Source: JAXLVB01 sp044228045 (GTDB taxonomy: Bacteria > Bacteroidota > Bacteroidia > Cytophagales > Spirosomataceae). From it: a DNA stretch of 64,000 nt. A program made the translations under genes and the position numbers. Position 1 is the stretch's first letter; each line of letters opens with the position of its first letter. Shown one piece after another: positions 43,832 through 52,621 of the stretch. The stretch is from assembly GCA_044228045.1 (NCBI GenBank), contig JBGAVQ010000001.1, forward strand, positions 33,199 through 97,198, read 5' to 3'. The notes beneath the pieces were generated by a model. It did not search any database. It was given only the letters and a program-made list of their open reading frames with translations, and was not told the DNA's origin.

Positions 43832-45340
43832 ATGAAAAACCACACCTTATTGAGTTTGTTAGCATTGGGTTTACTCCTTACAACACCTGCCGATGCTCAA
43901 CGCAAAAAAAGTAAAGTACCAGAACAAAACTTTACCCAAGCCGAGCCAGAATCGCATATCCGATTTTTGGCATCTGACGAAATGCAAGGCCGACGCACCG
44001 GCGAGCAGGGCAATCAGGTGGCGGCTCGTTACCTTGCCGAGCAGTTTCGTCGCTTGGGCTTAAAACCAGCTTCTGGCAACGATTACCTGCAATTAGTACC
44101 TTTTGAACAAGTTCGAAGCAGTAAAGAAGGCACAATTTTGGCAGGCAGCGATACACTCCAAATCAGCAAGCAGTTCATTGTCGTATCTGGCGAAGGCGCA
44201 GCACTTACTAATGCACCTGTAGTTTTTGTGGGCTATGGTTGGGCTGACGACAAAGGCTACAACGACTATAAAGATATTGATGTAAAAGGCAAGGTAGTGA
44301 TAGCCTCTTTGGGTACACCCGATGCCAAAACTCCAGGCGAAAATCTACGGGCTTCGGAGCGCAAAAATCAATTGGCCGCCGAAAAAGGAGCTGTGGCTCT
44401 TATCGAAATTTTTACCTTATCTATGCCGTGGCAAACGGTAACTCGCTATTTTGGTGGAGACCGCCTCGGTTTGGCAAGCGAAAGTAAAGCCGCAGGTATT
44501 CCGCACGTATGGGTAAGTAGCCAAGCCAAAAAGTCGTTACCTAATGGACTCAATGCCATTTCGATGCGTTTTGCAGGGCAAAGCCGCTCGCCAGTGCGTT
44601 CTTACAACGTAGCGGCGGTGCTTGAGGGCTCTGACCCAGTTTTGAAAAACGAATACCTTATCTTATCGGCGCACTACGACCACGTGGGTACAGGCAAAAA
44701 CGGTGGCGCAAGTTTCAGCCCTTCTGATAGCATCTTCAACGGCACTCGTGACAATGCCTTTGGCACAGTAGCAGTGTTGATGGCGGCCAAGGCTCTCAGT
44801 GAGCAAAAGCCTAAGCGATCTATCTTGTTTTTGGGCTTTACCGCCGAAGAAATTGGGCTGTTAGGTAGCCGATACTATTCCGAACACCCCCTTGTTCCTC
44901 TCAAACAGTGTGTTTATAACCTCAATTGTGATGGTGCCGGATACTCAGATACTACCCTCGTAACCATGATTGGCCTAAACCGTACCGATGCAAAACCCGA
45001 AATTGAGCAAGGTTGTCAAGCATTTGGGCTTACCGTCAACGACGACCCTGCTCCCGAACAAAACCTATTTGACCGCTCTGATAACGTCAATTTTGCGGCC
45101 AAGGGCATTCCTTCCCCCACATATTCGTTAGGTTTTCGTAAGTTCGATGCCGAAATCATGAAGTTTTATCACCAAGCAACCGACAATCCCGAAACCATCA
45201 GCTTTGGTTACTTACTCAAATATTGTCAAGCATACACCTATACAGCTCGATTGATAGCAGACCGAACTGCCGCTCCCAAATGGATAGTTGGTGATAAGTA
45301 TGAAAAAGCATTTATGGAGTTGTATAACACAGGAAAATGA
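43832..45340 (+). CDS. M28-family zinc aminopeptidase
   Basis: 502 residues with a Sec signal (MKNHTLLSLLALGLLLTTPADA). A PA-like insert follows (VFVGYGWADDKGYNDYKDID ... GKVVIASLGTPDAKTPGENL). The zinc core has H281 and D283 (LSAHYDHVGTG), the bridging Asp and metal Asp region TRDNAFGTVAVLMAAKAL, the catalytic Glu pair FTAEEIGLLGSRYYSEHP, NLNCDGAGYSDTTLV, and a last His in MKFYHQATDN. Periplasmic or secreted peptidase. Its length and order fit family M28 proteins of Bacteroidota. It is a single gene with a weak terminator. Confidence 0.9.
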   Translation: MKNHTLLSLLALGLLLTTPADAQRKKSKVPEQNFTQAEPESHIRFLASDEMQGRRTGEQGNQVAARYLAEQFRRLGLKPASGNDYLQLVPFEQVRSSKEGTILAGSDTLQISKQFIVVSGEGAALTNAPVVFVGYGWADDKGYNDYKDIDVKGKVVIASLGTPDAKTPGENLRASERKNQLAAEKGAVALIEIFTLSMPWQTVTRYFGGDRLGLASESKAAGIPHVWVSSQAKKSLPNGLNAISMRFAGQSRSPVRSYNVAAVLEGSDPVLKNEYLILSAHYDHVGTGKNGGASFSPSDSIFNGTRDNAFGTVAVLMAAKALSEQKPKRSILFLGFTAEEIGLLGSRYYSEHPLVPLKQCVYNLNCDGAGYSDTTLVTMIGLNRTDAKPEIEQGCQAFGLTVNDDPAPEQNLFDRSDNVNFAAKGIPSPTYSLGFRKFDAEIMKFYHQATDNPETISFGYLLKYCQAYTYTARLIADRTAAPKWIVGDKYEKAFMELYNTGK

Positions 45341-45366
45341 TTTTTTGACCCATCTTATCCTGCAAT

Positions 45367-45398
45367 AGCCCTTGCTGCTGGTACAGTGAGGGCTTTTT
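45367..45398 (+). terminator. Weak terminator after the M28 gene
   Basis: AGCCCT (45367-45372) and AGGGCT (45389-45394) then a T-run; the stem is only 6 bp around a 16-nt loop. Confidence 0.5.
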
Positions 45399-45472
45399 TG
45401 CTAACTTGCAGCCACTACCTGATGCAACAACTTTTTGTAACAAAGCGTTAATAGTAGTAAAAAAATGCTGAG

Positions 45473-45763
45473 ATGACCACTCCCGAGCAAAACCAGCAAA
45501 TCATATCGTACTTGATGCCTTACAAGCCGACTAAAATCGGTATTTTTGGCTCTTACGCTCGTGGTGAAAATCGCCCCGACAGTGATATTGATATTTTGAT
45601 TGATTGGAAAGCTCGTGTACCCCTATGGACTTTTGCAAGTATTGTTGGAGACCTTTCTGAACTACTGGGTACAAAAGTTGATTTGATTACTACAGGAGCG
45701 ATACATCCACTGATAGAACAAGAAATTAAGAAAGAGTTGCAGTTGATTTATGAGCATTTATGA
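45473..45763 (+). CDS. MNT-type nucleotidyltransferase, probable antitoxin
   Basis: 96 residues. The minimal nucleotidyltransferase signature is intact: GSYARGE (26-32) and DSDID with catalytic D38 and D40, followed by a third acidic position in KVDLITTG (D near 75). It overlaps the HepT-like gene by 4 bp, so they are coupled. In characterised MNT/HepT systems the transferase AMPylates the HepT toxin and neutralises it. This reading is by homology of the pair; no activity is shown here. Confidence 0.88.
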   Translation: MTTPEQNQQIISYLMPYKPTKIGIFGSYARGENRPDSDIDILIDWKARVPLWTFASIVGDLSELLGTKVDLITTGAIHPLIEQEIKKELQLIYEHL

Positions 45764-46110
45764 AAAACAATTTGGTTTACCTAAGGCATATTGAAGAATG
45801 TCTTGAAAAACTCATTGAATATACAGAGAATATAACAATAGATGATTTCTGGGAAAATTCTATGATTCAAGATGCCTGTGTACGCAAATTAGAAGTCATT
45901 GGCGAAGCAACAAAAAACCTTTCTATTGATATTAGAGAGCACTATTCCCCTTTTCCATGGAAAGGATTAGCGGGTATGCGTGATGTGATGATACACCAAT
46001 ATTTCAGAGTTGATTTACAGATTGTTTGGGATTCTGCGAAATATCATGCTGTTGATTTACTGATTCAGCTTCAAGAAATTATCGAAAAAGAGCGATCTGT
46101 TTCGCAATAG
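45760..46110 (+). CDS. HepT-like (DUF86) ribonuclease toxin
   Basis: 116 residues, all-helical HEPN family. The RNase motif R-x4-H-x-Y is present: R74-DVMI-H79-Q-Y81 (GMRDVMIHQYF). Preceded by KLEVIGEATKNLSIDIREHY, a conserved HEPN patch. With the upstream MNT gene it forms a standard type II-like toxin-antitoxin pair (or type VII by newer naming). The 4-bp ATGA-type overlap ties translation of both. It begins 13 bp before the BatA-domain gene on the same strand. Confidence 0.88.
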   Translation: MKNNLVYLRHIEECLEKLIEYTENITIDDFWENSMIQDACVRKLEVIGEATKNLSIDIREHYSPFPWKGLAGMRDVMIHQYFRVDLQIVWDSAKYHAVDLLIQLQEIIEKERSVSQ

Positions 46111-46123
46111 TTAAAAAAACTTT

Positions 46124-48196
46124 ATGAATTTCCTTTACCCTCCTTTCCTTTTTGGCTTATTGGCAATGACAATACCCGTCGTTGTTCACTTTTTCAATTT
46201 TCGACGTACCAAACGGGTGTTTTTCACCAACGTGGCGTTTCTCAAGCAGGTCAATACCACCACCAGCTCGTTTAGGCGACTCAAGCACTTGCTAATCATG
46301 GCGGCTCGGATGCTGTTTTTGGGCAGTTTAGCCTTAGCATTTGCCCAGCCGTTTTTTCCCTCTAAAAACAACGCAGGTTTAGGTAATGCTGGTGTAACGA
46401 GTTTTTATCTGGACAATTCGCTGAGTATGCAAAATGAGTTGGATAACAAGCGTTATCTTGATTTTGCCGCCACTAAATTAGACGAACTCCTCACTGTGTT
46501 TCAAAATGGCACTAATTTACAGTTAGTTACCAACGATTTTGATAGCCGAGAACACGAACTTAACACATCCGGGCAACTGAAAGAGCGACTTGCAGGCGTA
46601 GAACTTTCGCATACTGGGCGCTCGTTTGACAATGTGTATCGCCGGCAACAAAGCCTCACTGCCAAGCATAATCCCAAGGGTGGCAATCAATTGTTTTGGT
46701 TTTCGGACTTTCAGAAAAGTACAGCTGGCGAGTTATCGAAACTCAAAATGGATACATCGAGCCGTCTGTTTTTAGTGCCTGTTCAAGCCAAAAACACCCA
46801 AAATGTATTTGTAGATTCAGTTTGGCTCAACACGCCATTCATTCGAGAAATGCAAAGTAACCGCCTTTCGGTGCGGCTTCGCAACGGTAGCGACCAGCCA
46901 GTAGATAAACTATCGGTCAAGTTGTTTCTGGACGATACGCAGGTTGCTTCGCAAACGGTGAGCCTTTCGGCTCGTAATGCGGGCATTACCACATTCAGTT
47001 TCACGGTTCGAGAAAAAGGCTTCCGCAAAGGCCGTATTTCGTTTGACGATACGCCCATTACCTTCGACAACGACTTCTATTTTGTGCTAAATGCCGCTCC
47101 TGTTATCCAAGTGTTGCACCTTTATGGCCAAGCAACTGGACGGTTTGTTGCCAATGTATTTGCCAATGATAGTTTGTTTGCTTTTCGTAGTTTTTCGGCC
47201 CTTAATGCCGACGTAGGCCAAATCAAAACGGCCAATCTGATTGTTTTGGAAGGGGTTGAGCAAGTAGAAGGCTCAGTCCGAACAGAATTAGAGACCTTTG
47301 TACGAAACGGCGGTAGTTTGGTCGTAGTTCCTCCAAATCGCCCTAATGTGAGTTCCTACGAAGCTTTTTTAGGAACATTAGGTGTGCGAGGAATCTTAGT
47401 CAATGGCAAGCCCATTACACCGCAAGATTTGCAGGCACTCGCAGAGCCAGCCAAGCAAAGTCCATTTTTTGTAGATATTTTTGAAAGTACTACCATCAAA
47501 GAAAACGTGTCGATGCCCAACGCTTCGGCAGTGTGGGCATGGCAAGCAATTGGTGATAAGCTCCTGACATTCAGAAACAACCAGCCTTTCTTAACAGCTT
47601 CGTCGGCGCAGCAAGGCAAAGTGTATGTGCTGGCCTCACCACTTGACCCATCGTTTGGGGAGTTTGCTCGTAATGCCCTTTTTGTGCCTGTCATGTACAA
47701 AATAGCCGCCATGAGTGTGCGACAAGAGCCAACAGCGTATAGTTTTAGAGATAATACCTTTACGCTCGAATTGCCCACAGCTCCTAATCCCAATGCTGTT
47801 TTTAAACTCAAAAGAGAAAAGCTGGAAATCATACCGATTCAGCGACTCAACGGCAATTTACTTACCATTGAATTGCCAAAAAGTAATCAACTCAATGATA
47901 ATCAGGAGATTGAGTCGGGGTATTATGAACTACAATTGAACAACAAAGCTGAAAAGCTCTTGGCGTTTAATCATGATAACAAAGAATCGCTAATGGATTT
48001 TTATTCTCCAGATGAACTTAAAGGCATCTTTGCTGGTCAGAAAAACGTGCAAGTATTTGACAAATTAGATGACGACGGCTTTGTAAAAGAATTTCGTGAG
48101 CAAAATGTAGGAAAAGTGCTTTGGAAGTATTTTGTGATAGCAGCCTTAGTGTTTCTGCTAATAGAAATTGCCCTGATTCGGTTGATGAAAGGGTAG
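46124..48196 (+). CDS. BatA-domain membrane protein
   Basis: 690 residues. The N-terminus matches the aerotolerance/BatA domain: MNFLYPPFLFGLLAMTIPVV, VHFFNFRRTKRVFFTNVAFL then a second helix (LKHLLIMAARMLFLGSLALA). A large periplasmic part carries a degenerate von Willebrand A-like domain (SFYLDNSLSMQNELD, a MIDAS-like DxSxS) and beta-rich segments. The C-terminus has one transmembrane helix (YFVIAALVFLLIEIALIRLM). These proteins are near-universal in Bacteroidota; the role is unclear, perhaps chaperone- or MoxR-linked. No moxR gene is nearby. Confidence 0.85.
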   Translation: MNFLYPPFLFGLLAMTIPVVVHFFNFRRTKRVFFTNVAFLKQVNTTTSSFRRLKHLLIMAARMLFLGSLALAFAQPFFPSKNNAGLGNAGVTSFYLDNSLSMQNELDNKRYLDFAATKLDELLTVFQNGTNLQLVTNDFDSREHELNTSGQLKERLAGVELSHTGRSFDNVYRRQQSLTAKHNPKGGNQLFWFSDFQKSTAGELSKLKMDTSSRLFLVPVQAKNTQNVFVDSVWLNTPFIREMQSNRLSVRLRNGSDQPVDKLSVKLFLDDTQVASQTVSLSARNAGITTFSFTVREKGFRKGRISFDDTPITFDNDFYFVLNAAPVIQVLHLYGQATGRFVANVFANDSLFAFRSFSALNADVGQIKTANLIVLEGVEQVEGSVRTELETFVRNGGSLVVVPPNRPNVSSYEAFLGTLGVRGILVNGKPITPQDLQALAEPAKQSPFFVDIFESTTIKENVSMPNASAVWAWQAIGDKLLTFRNNQPFLTASSAQQGKVYVLASPLDPSFGEFARNALFVPVMYKIAAMSVRQEPTAYSFRDNTFTLELPTAPNPNAVFKLKREKLEIIPIQRLNGNLLTIELPKSNQLNDNQEIESGYYELQLNNKAEKLLAFNHDNKESLMDFYSPDELKGIFAGQKNVQVFDKLDDDGFVKEFREQNVGKVLWKYFVIAALVFLLIEIALIRLMKG

Positions 48197-48274
48197 TTTT
48201 GTTAAAAACTCTTAATCTCGAAGCAACAATTGGTTTCATGCGTAACTTGCAGTATTAACAAACGGCACTTCGCC

Positions 48275-49036
48275 ATGAAAAAGAATTACTTGATTTTTTG
48301 TTTACTCCTATTAGGCTTAACAAGTTGCATGGAGCCGCTCTATCAGCTGCATCCCACAGCCAATGAGTATGTGTTGAACGAAGGGAGAAAAGTAGTAAAA
48401 CAGGCCAAAGACGGTGTAAAAATTGTAACCGCTTTTGATGGGGAGTTTCAAAACTACTTGGTGTTTGACACAGAATTCTTCAACCAAACGGACAAAAGTT
48501 TGGAGGTAAATCCAGCCAATTTTGTAGCCTATCCTCTTGATAAACAGCGAGATTCGTTACGAAATGAACGTAATCCTGCCTATGCCCTTGCCTACGGTGC
48601 GGCTGACCCAGACCAAAAAATAGTTGAAGCCGAGCAAGATATGCGCCGTGCCGAAAAACGCCACAAATTTGCAACGGTACTCACGGCAGTCTTGTTGGTT
48701 GCTAATGTGGTGAGTGATGTGTCGTCGTCGAACAGGTCTCGCAATGCAGGGGAGTGGACACGCAACCGCATTGTCCACGATAATAATTACCAATTGCTTG
48801 CAGTGAAGCAGTTGGTGGATAATGTGATGTATCTGAACCGCATGAATCGCCTTGACTATGAACGAGGTAATTGGCACCAAGAACCTTTCCGGAAGCAAAC
48901 ATTACTACCAGGGACCTCTATACGTGGCAGGATTTATGTACCCAAACACCAACAAGCTGCTTTTTGGCTACTAAGCTATCCTCTTGATAATGATACAATT
49001 AGCTTTGAGTTTGAGCAGGAACTTCAAAAAAGGTAG
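48275..49036 (+). CDS. Lipoprotein of unknown function
   Basis: 253 residues from ATG 48275 (MKKNYLIFCLLLLGLTSC); an upstream in-frame ATG at 48230 adds 15 poor residues. The lipobox LTSC puts the lipidated Cys at 18. The rest contains NEYVLNEGRKVVKQAKDGVK, a Tyr-rich segment, a hydrophobic stretch (FATVLTAVLLVANVVSDVSS) and DTISFEFEQELQKR at the end. No family is recognised. It lies 78 bp after the BatA-domain gene. Confidence 0.7.
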   Translation: MKKNYLIFCLLLLGLTSCMEPLYQLHPTANEYVLNEGRKVVKQAKDGVKIVTAFDGEFQNYLVFDTEFFNQTDKSLEVNPANFVAYPLDKQRDSLRNERNPAYALAYGAADPDQKIVEAEQDMRRAEKRHKFATVLTAVLLVANVVSDVSSSNRSRNAGEWTRNRIVHDNNYQLLAVKQLVDNVMYLNRMNRLDYERGNWHQEPFRKQTLLPGTSIRGRIYVPKHQQAAFWLLSYPLDNDTISFEFEQELQKR

Positions 49037-49611
49037 TCCACTAAATGTAATGCTGAGTATTGGTCTGACGGAACGTCTGGGCGACCCCGTCTGACCTGCA
49101 AACAGCATAACAAGTTTAGCACTAACCAAAAAAGAAGATGAGTTAGGCTATTGACACATCGTTAGGGTTATAAAGAACAAGCCATATTCATAGATTTTCT
49201 ATACTCAGGCATTGCAGATAGGTCTTGTTTCATCAAACTTTGTTACCATGCAAACTACGCCCGGAGGGCTTTTCGATAAGATTCACTCGTGGGACACGAG
49301 CAAAGGCGGAGTAAGAAGGCTTCTATTACATTATCTAATGCAAAATGGGAGTATGTAATTACACATGAATGTAAAGGTGGTTTGCTAACACTATATTTTT
49401 GTGAAGAAGATACCCTACTTAGGCGTAGTTGGCAAGAAATCAAAACGAAGAAACTTTATCGTTCAATGAAGGTCTCATTAAAAGAGTTAAAGTCTAAAAA
49501 TTGGATTTTGATGCTTCGGCCTTCGCTCGTTTCCCCCACTTGCAGCAATCCCAATGTTGTGCGTTCGGCTTTCCTTTTCATTGGTCGAAGTCAGATTAAG
49601 CCCTATTTTTT
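49037..49611. other. 575-bp intergenic region with several palindromes
   Basis: A palindromic cluster at 49062-49096 (GGTC..GACC outer arms; GACG-GAA-CGTC and GGG-CGA-CCC inside). Two GGA-loop hairpins: GCCC-GGA-GGGC (49259-49269) and CTCGTG-GGA-CACGAG (49286-49300). A frame of 140 codons from 49289 to 49711 is open on the plus strand but overlaps the SDR pseudogene's tail and has no recognisable domain; I do not call it a gene. Confidence 0.5.
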
Positions 49612-50399
49612 TTATTCTGGTTTTGGACCTTTTGAAACAATCTTTCTCAGCAAGCCAGGAATCCAACGTTGCAACCAAACAAAAACTCTCCCGTGGGTTG
49701 TGAAAATATAATTTCTTTTCCGCTTAATTATTGCCTTTACCATAACTTTCGCAGCTACATCTGTTGGCCACATTAAATTTGCAGGACGTGGATCCGGACG
49801 TTCAGGGTGCCACATGCCTTCATTATCAATCTTGGCAATCTCCGACACCACAAATCCAGGATGTAGGGTAGTACAACTCACACCAGTACCCATTAATTCA
49901 ACCTGCAAGGTCAGACCAATTGAATGTACAGCGGCTTTTGAGGCACCATAGGCTCCGATATTAGGATTGGGAAGATAAGCTCCTACACTGCCCACTAAAC
50001 CAATGCGCCCCTGATTTTGTTTCAAATGTGGTATGGCGTATTTTACAGTCAATGCTAACCCAGTAACATTACCTTGTAATTGCCTATTCCAATCTTTCGC
50101 AGTCAACTTATCTATACTTCCAAAAACGCCAAATCCGGCATTGGCCACAGCAACATCTAAACGCCCCCAAGTGGTCATTATACTTTGAACAGCATTTTCT
50201 ATTGATTTTTCTTCCATAATATCAACAGGAACTACCAATGCTTCGCCACCCGAATTCTTAATCTCGATAGCTATCTCTTCTAATAATTCTTTACGTCTAG
50301 CAGAAAGCACCACTTTATATCCCACTCAAAGGCCATAGCTTTGCCAATACCAGACGAAGCACCTGTTATCCAAACAACGTTTTCATTTGTATTTGTCAT
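49612..50399 (-). pseudogene. Short-chain dehydrogenase/reductase, frameshifted
   Basis: An ATG at 50399 opens MTNTNENVVWITGASSGIGK (the TGxxxGxG cofactor motif, residues 10-18), AMAFE, then the frame breaks; the rest (GYKVVLSARRKELLEEIAIE ... NAGFGVFG ... YGASKAAVHS with catalytic Y-x3-K ... LHPGFVVSE) continues in another frame to 49612. About four residues normally between E and GYK are missing, consistent with a deletion of about 10 bases near 50326-50335. Intact it would be an NAD(P)-dependent SDR of about 260 residues. A sequencing error is an alternative. Confidence 0.78.
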
Positions 50400-50796
50400 G
50401 GCAAATTTTATTTAGTTAAACTATTCGATTTCAAGCTGACACACAACGGGCAGGGCTTTGTGCAGGTTGGGAAATAGAATTCCGTCTGCCTGGAACCGCT
50501 GCTGATTGAAAATATAAAGTTGAAGTTAAGAAAAAAGTTCAACGATGTACGTCCAGCCCCGCATTTGTTTGGCTCTGCCGAGCGAAAACTATCTACAAGC
50601 CCCCTCTGGGCGGCATTTGAATGAGTTGGATAGCTTTACAAGAACACGACAATAGTACTCAAAATAGAACTGCTCTTATTCTGTTTTTCTTTGTTCAAAC
50701 ATCATTATTTGGTCTTACTTATCAAACTTTATTACCCAACCTAAGCATAAAAAAACCTTGATTTGCCAAGGTTTTTTATTCAAAAGAGAAGAAATA
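50400..50796. repeat. Degraded intergenic repeat with imperfect inverted halves
   Basis: About 50434-50590 is GC-richer than its flanks. Left half CAACGGGCAGGGCTTTG (50444-50460) followed by TGCAGGTTGGG; right half GTCCAGCCCCGCATTTG (50551-50567). The halves pair imperfectly (CTTTGTGCAGGTTGG with CCAGCCCCGCATTTG). Similar intergenic repeats occur, as I recall, in several Bacteroidota. The right end looks truncated near 50590. No gene is seen. Confidence 0.5.
50749..50777 (-). terminator. Terminator after the DUF4440 gene
   Basis: AAAACCTTG and CAAGGTTTT (50752-50775) with A and T runs on both sides; downstream of the minus-strand gene at 50797. Confidence 0.85.
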
Positions 50797-51219
50797 CTAT
50801 TGTCGAATGGGTGTAAACTGCATTTGTAAGGCTTTCCAAGTGGCACCTCTTTTGATGTAGATGTTGGTATAGTAAGCCCGAAGATCAAAGTTAGCACCTT
50901 GAATCTGCCCTTTTGCTTTGCAAGTGCCTCTTACAATAGCTAAATCACCAACTATTTTTGTATCAGTACTTTCAGCCTCGGCTACATCAAATGTGCCATA
51001 ACCACCTTTAAGGCCAGTTATCACAGTTTCTTTATCGTAAGTATTACCATCGAAGGCAATCAACGAAAACTCCATATCGGCATTATTCTCAATGGCGGTG
51101 GCATCTTCATCTTGGAGGGCTTTGAAAAGTAATTTGTTTTGATCGGCGATGTCGTCGGGCAAGGGGGTGTTAAATGCCAAAAGCGGAAGCAATACTACCA
51201 AGGCAATCAGTTTTTTCAT
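50797..51219 (-). CDS. Exported DUF4440 / NTF2-like protein
   Basis: 140 residues from ATG 51219 (MKKLIALVVLLPLLAFNTPL), a Sec signal; an upstream ATG at 51246 would add nine. The mature part has the NTF2-like cone fold pattern of DUF4440: NKLLFKALQDEDATAIENNA, then VRGTCKAKGQIQGANFDLRA, YYTNIYIKRGATWKALQMQF. Proteins of this family include SnoaL-like or ketosteroid isomerase-like enzymes and many with no known role. It is alone between two terminators. Confidence 0.8.
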   Translation of the reverse strand: MKKLIALVVLLPLLAFNTPLPDDIADQNKLLFKALQDEDATAIENNADMEFSLIAFDGNTYDKETVITGLKGGYGTFDVAEAESTDTKIVGDLAIVRGTCKAKGQIQGANFDLRAYYTNIYIKRGATWKALQMQFTPIRQ

Positions 51220-51329
51220 AATAGTGATTAGTTTTGTTTCCTTCAAAAATACAAAAGATTCACTAATTCCTTCTAAGTAGAATTGGTGAATCTTTTGGTC
51301 TATTGTCTCTTTTCTGAATATCTCTTATC

Positions 51330-52502
51330 TCAATTGTTCTTTACCCCCTTAATTTCTACATCTCCGTCGGGTTTTACTTGCAAAATACCTACGGTAATAA
51401 GGGTATCACCAGCCGTGAGGCCATTCTTGATTTCTACTTCACGGTCACCTCGAATACCCAACTCAACAGCTTGTGACGTGGCTTTGCCATTTTTGACCAA
51501 ATAAACTTTATGGCCACTGAGGTCGGGAATCACCGCTTCGGTAGGCACTACAATGGCATTGCCTTTGGTACCCATTACTAATTCGATACGAGCAAATGAG
51601 CCAGGTATTAAAGTTCTGTTGCCATTGGGGCTGGTAGCCCTAAGTTGTAATGTACGAGTTTGGGGGTCAATTTTGGGATCAATAGCATAAACTGTGCCTG
51701 TATAGACGAGGTCAGAATTCTCAACAGTAAATTGAATTTTACTTCCTTTGCGAATAATGGGGGCATATTTAGCCGGTACTGCAAAGTCTAATTTGGCAGG
51801 GTTGAGGTTTGTCAGTGTGGCTATACGAGTGTTCGGTGTAATATAACTACCTTCACTTACATAGCGCAAGCCGATAGTACCATCAAAAGGAGCACGAATA
51901 ACTGTTCGGCTCAATTGAGCTTTGATGTTGTCAATATCTGCTTGTAGTGTATTGACACTCGTGACAGAAATATCATATTCACGTTGGCTAATGGCTTCTT
52001 TTTCAAGGAGTCTCTTTTGACGAAACTCGTTTTCCTCGGCGAGTTTTTTGCTATATTCTAACTTCTTGAGTTGAGCTTGTAGGTCATCATCAAAAATTTT
52101 GAAGAGTATTGCACCTTTTTTTGCATAGTCACCTTCTCGAAGCAACAATTGGGTAATTCTTCCTGAAATCTCAGAACGAATTTCTACTTCTTCGTTTGCC
52201 AAAATAGAACCAGTGGCTTTGATAATGTCATTGAGCGGTTTAGTACGCACAATCATCACACTCACAGCGGTTTTGCCTCCTCCCATTCCGCCGCCAGCAC
52301 CGCCCTTGCCACCACCTTTGTTGGCACCACCTCCATTTGAGCCATTGCCACCGCCAGGTGCCATACTTGCCATATTGCCGCCACCTTTGCCATCTTTTTC
52401 ATTAGTAGATGAAAGAGATTTTTTGAGTTTTGGATAAAAGGCAATACCCAAAATGATAGCAATAATAAGAAGGGTTAGGAGGGTTTTGAGTGCTTTTGGC
52501 AT
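51330..52502 (-). CDS. RND efflux periplasmic adaptor (membrane fusion protein)
   Basis: 390 residues. An N-terminal transmembrane anchor (ALKTLLTLLIIAIILGIAFY) is followed by a Ser/Gly-rich linker (about 35-77, GGGNGSNGGGANKGGG). The adaptor order follows: lipoyl halves (EVEIRSEISGRITQLLLREG; APFDGTIGLRYVSEGSYITP), a coiled-coil hairpin between, a beta-barrel (KLDFAVPAKYAPIIRKGSKI) and a membrane-proximal end (AIVVPTEAVIPDLSGHKVYL). Its partner pump is not adjacent; the only RND permease here is at 32.4-35.5 kb. It is upstream of the SusCD pairs, possibly unrelated. Confidence 0.9.
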   Translation of the reverse strand: MPKALKTLLTLLIIAIILGIAFYPKLKKSLSSTNEKDGKGGGNMASMAPGGGNGSNGGGANKGGGKGGAGGGMGGGKTAVSVMIVRTKPLNDIIKATGSILANEEVEIRSEISGRITQLLLREGDYAKKGAILFKIFDDDLQAQLKKLEYSKKLAEENEFRQKRLLEKEAISQREYDISVTSVNTLQADIDNIKAQLSRTVIRAPFDGTIGLRYVSEGSYITPNTRIATLTNLNPAKLDFAVPAKYAPIIRKGSKIQFTVENSDLVYTGTVYAIDPKIDPQTRTLQLRATSPNGNRTLIPGSFARIELVMGTKGNAIVVPTEAVIPDLSGHKVYLVKNGKATSQAVELGIRGDREVEIKNGLTAGDTLITVGILQVKPDGDVEIKGVKNN

Positions 52503-52562
52503 AGTATTATGAAACTAATTGGTCTTATCTCAACAAAGTTGCTAAGTGTCTGGTTCAAATAC

Positions 52563-52592
52563 AAAACCCCTGCGATAAAGGCAGGGGCTTTG
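52563..52592 (-). terminator. Terminator after the first SusD gene
   Basis: ACCCCTGC (52566-52573) pairs with GCAGGGGC (52581-52588), with A/T runs. On the minus strand the gene at 52622 ends just before it. It resembles the 3' end of the second SusD gene (57888-57918). Confidence 0.82.
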
Positions 52593-52621
52593 CGGATATA
52601 AACCCAAAATGTGACAACGAA

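Noticed and set aside
45473..46110. MNT/HepT pair as a novel defence system
   Set aside because: It is a well-described toxin-antitoxin family with both signature motifs intact; nothing around it suggests an expanded defence module.
49289..49711. 140-codon plus-strand frame beginning MGHEQRRSKKASITLSNAKW
   Set aside because: It overlaps the SDR pseudogene on the other strand for 100 bp, begins inside a GGA-loop hairpin and has no family features or codon pattern that I trust. A fragment of an old gene cannot be excluded.
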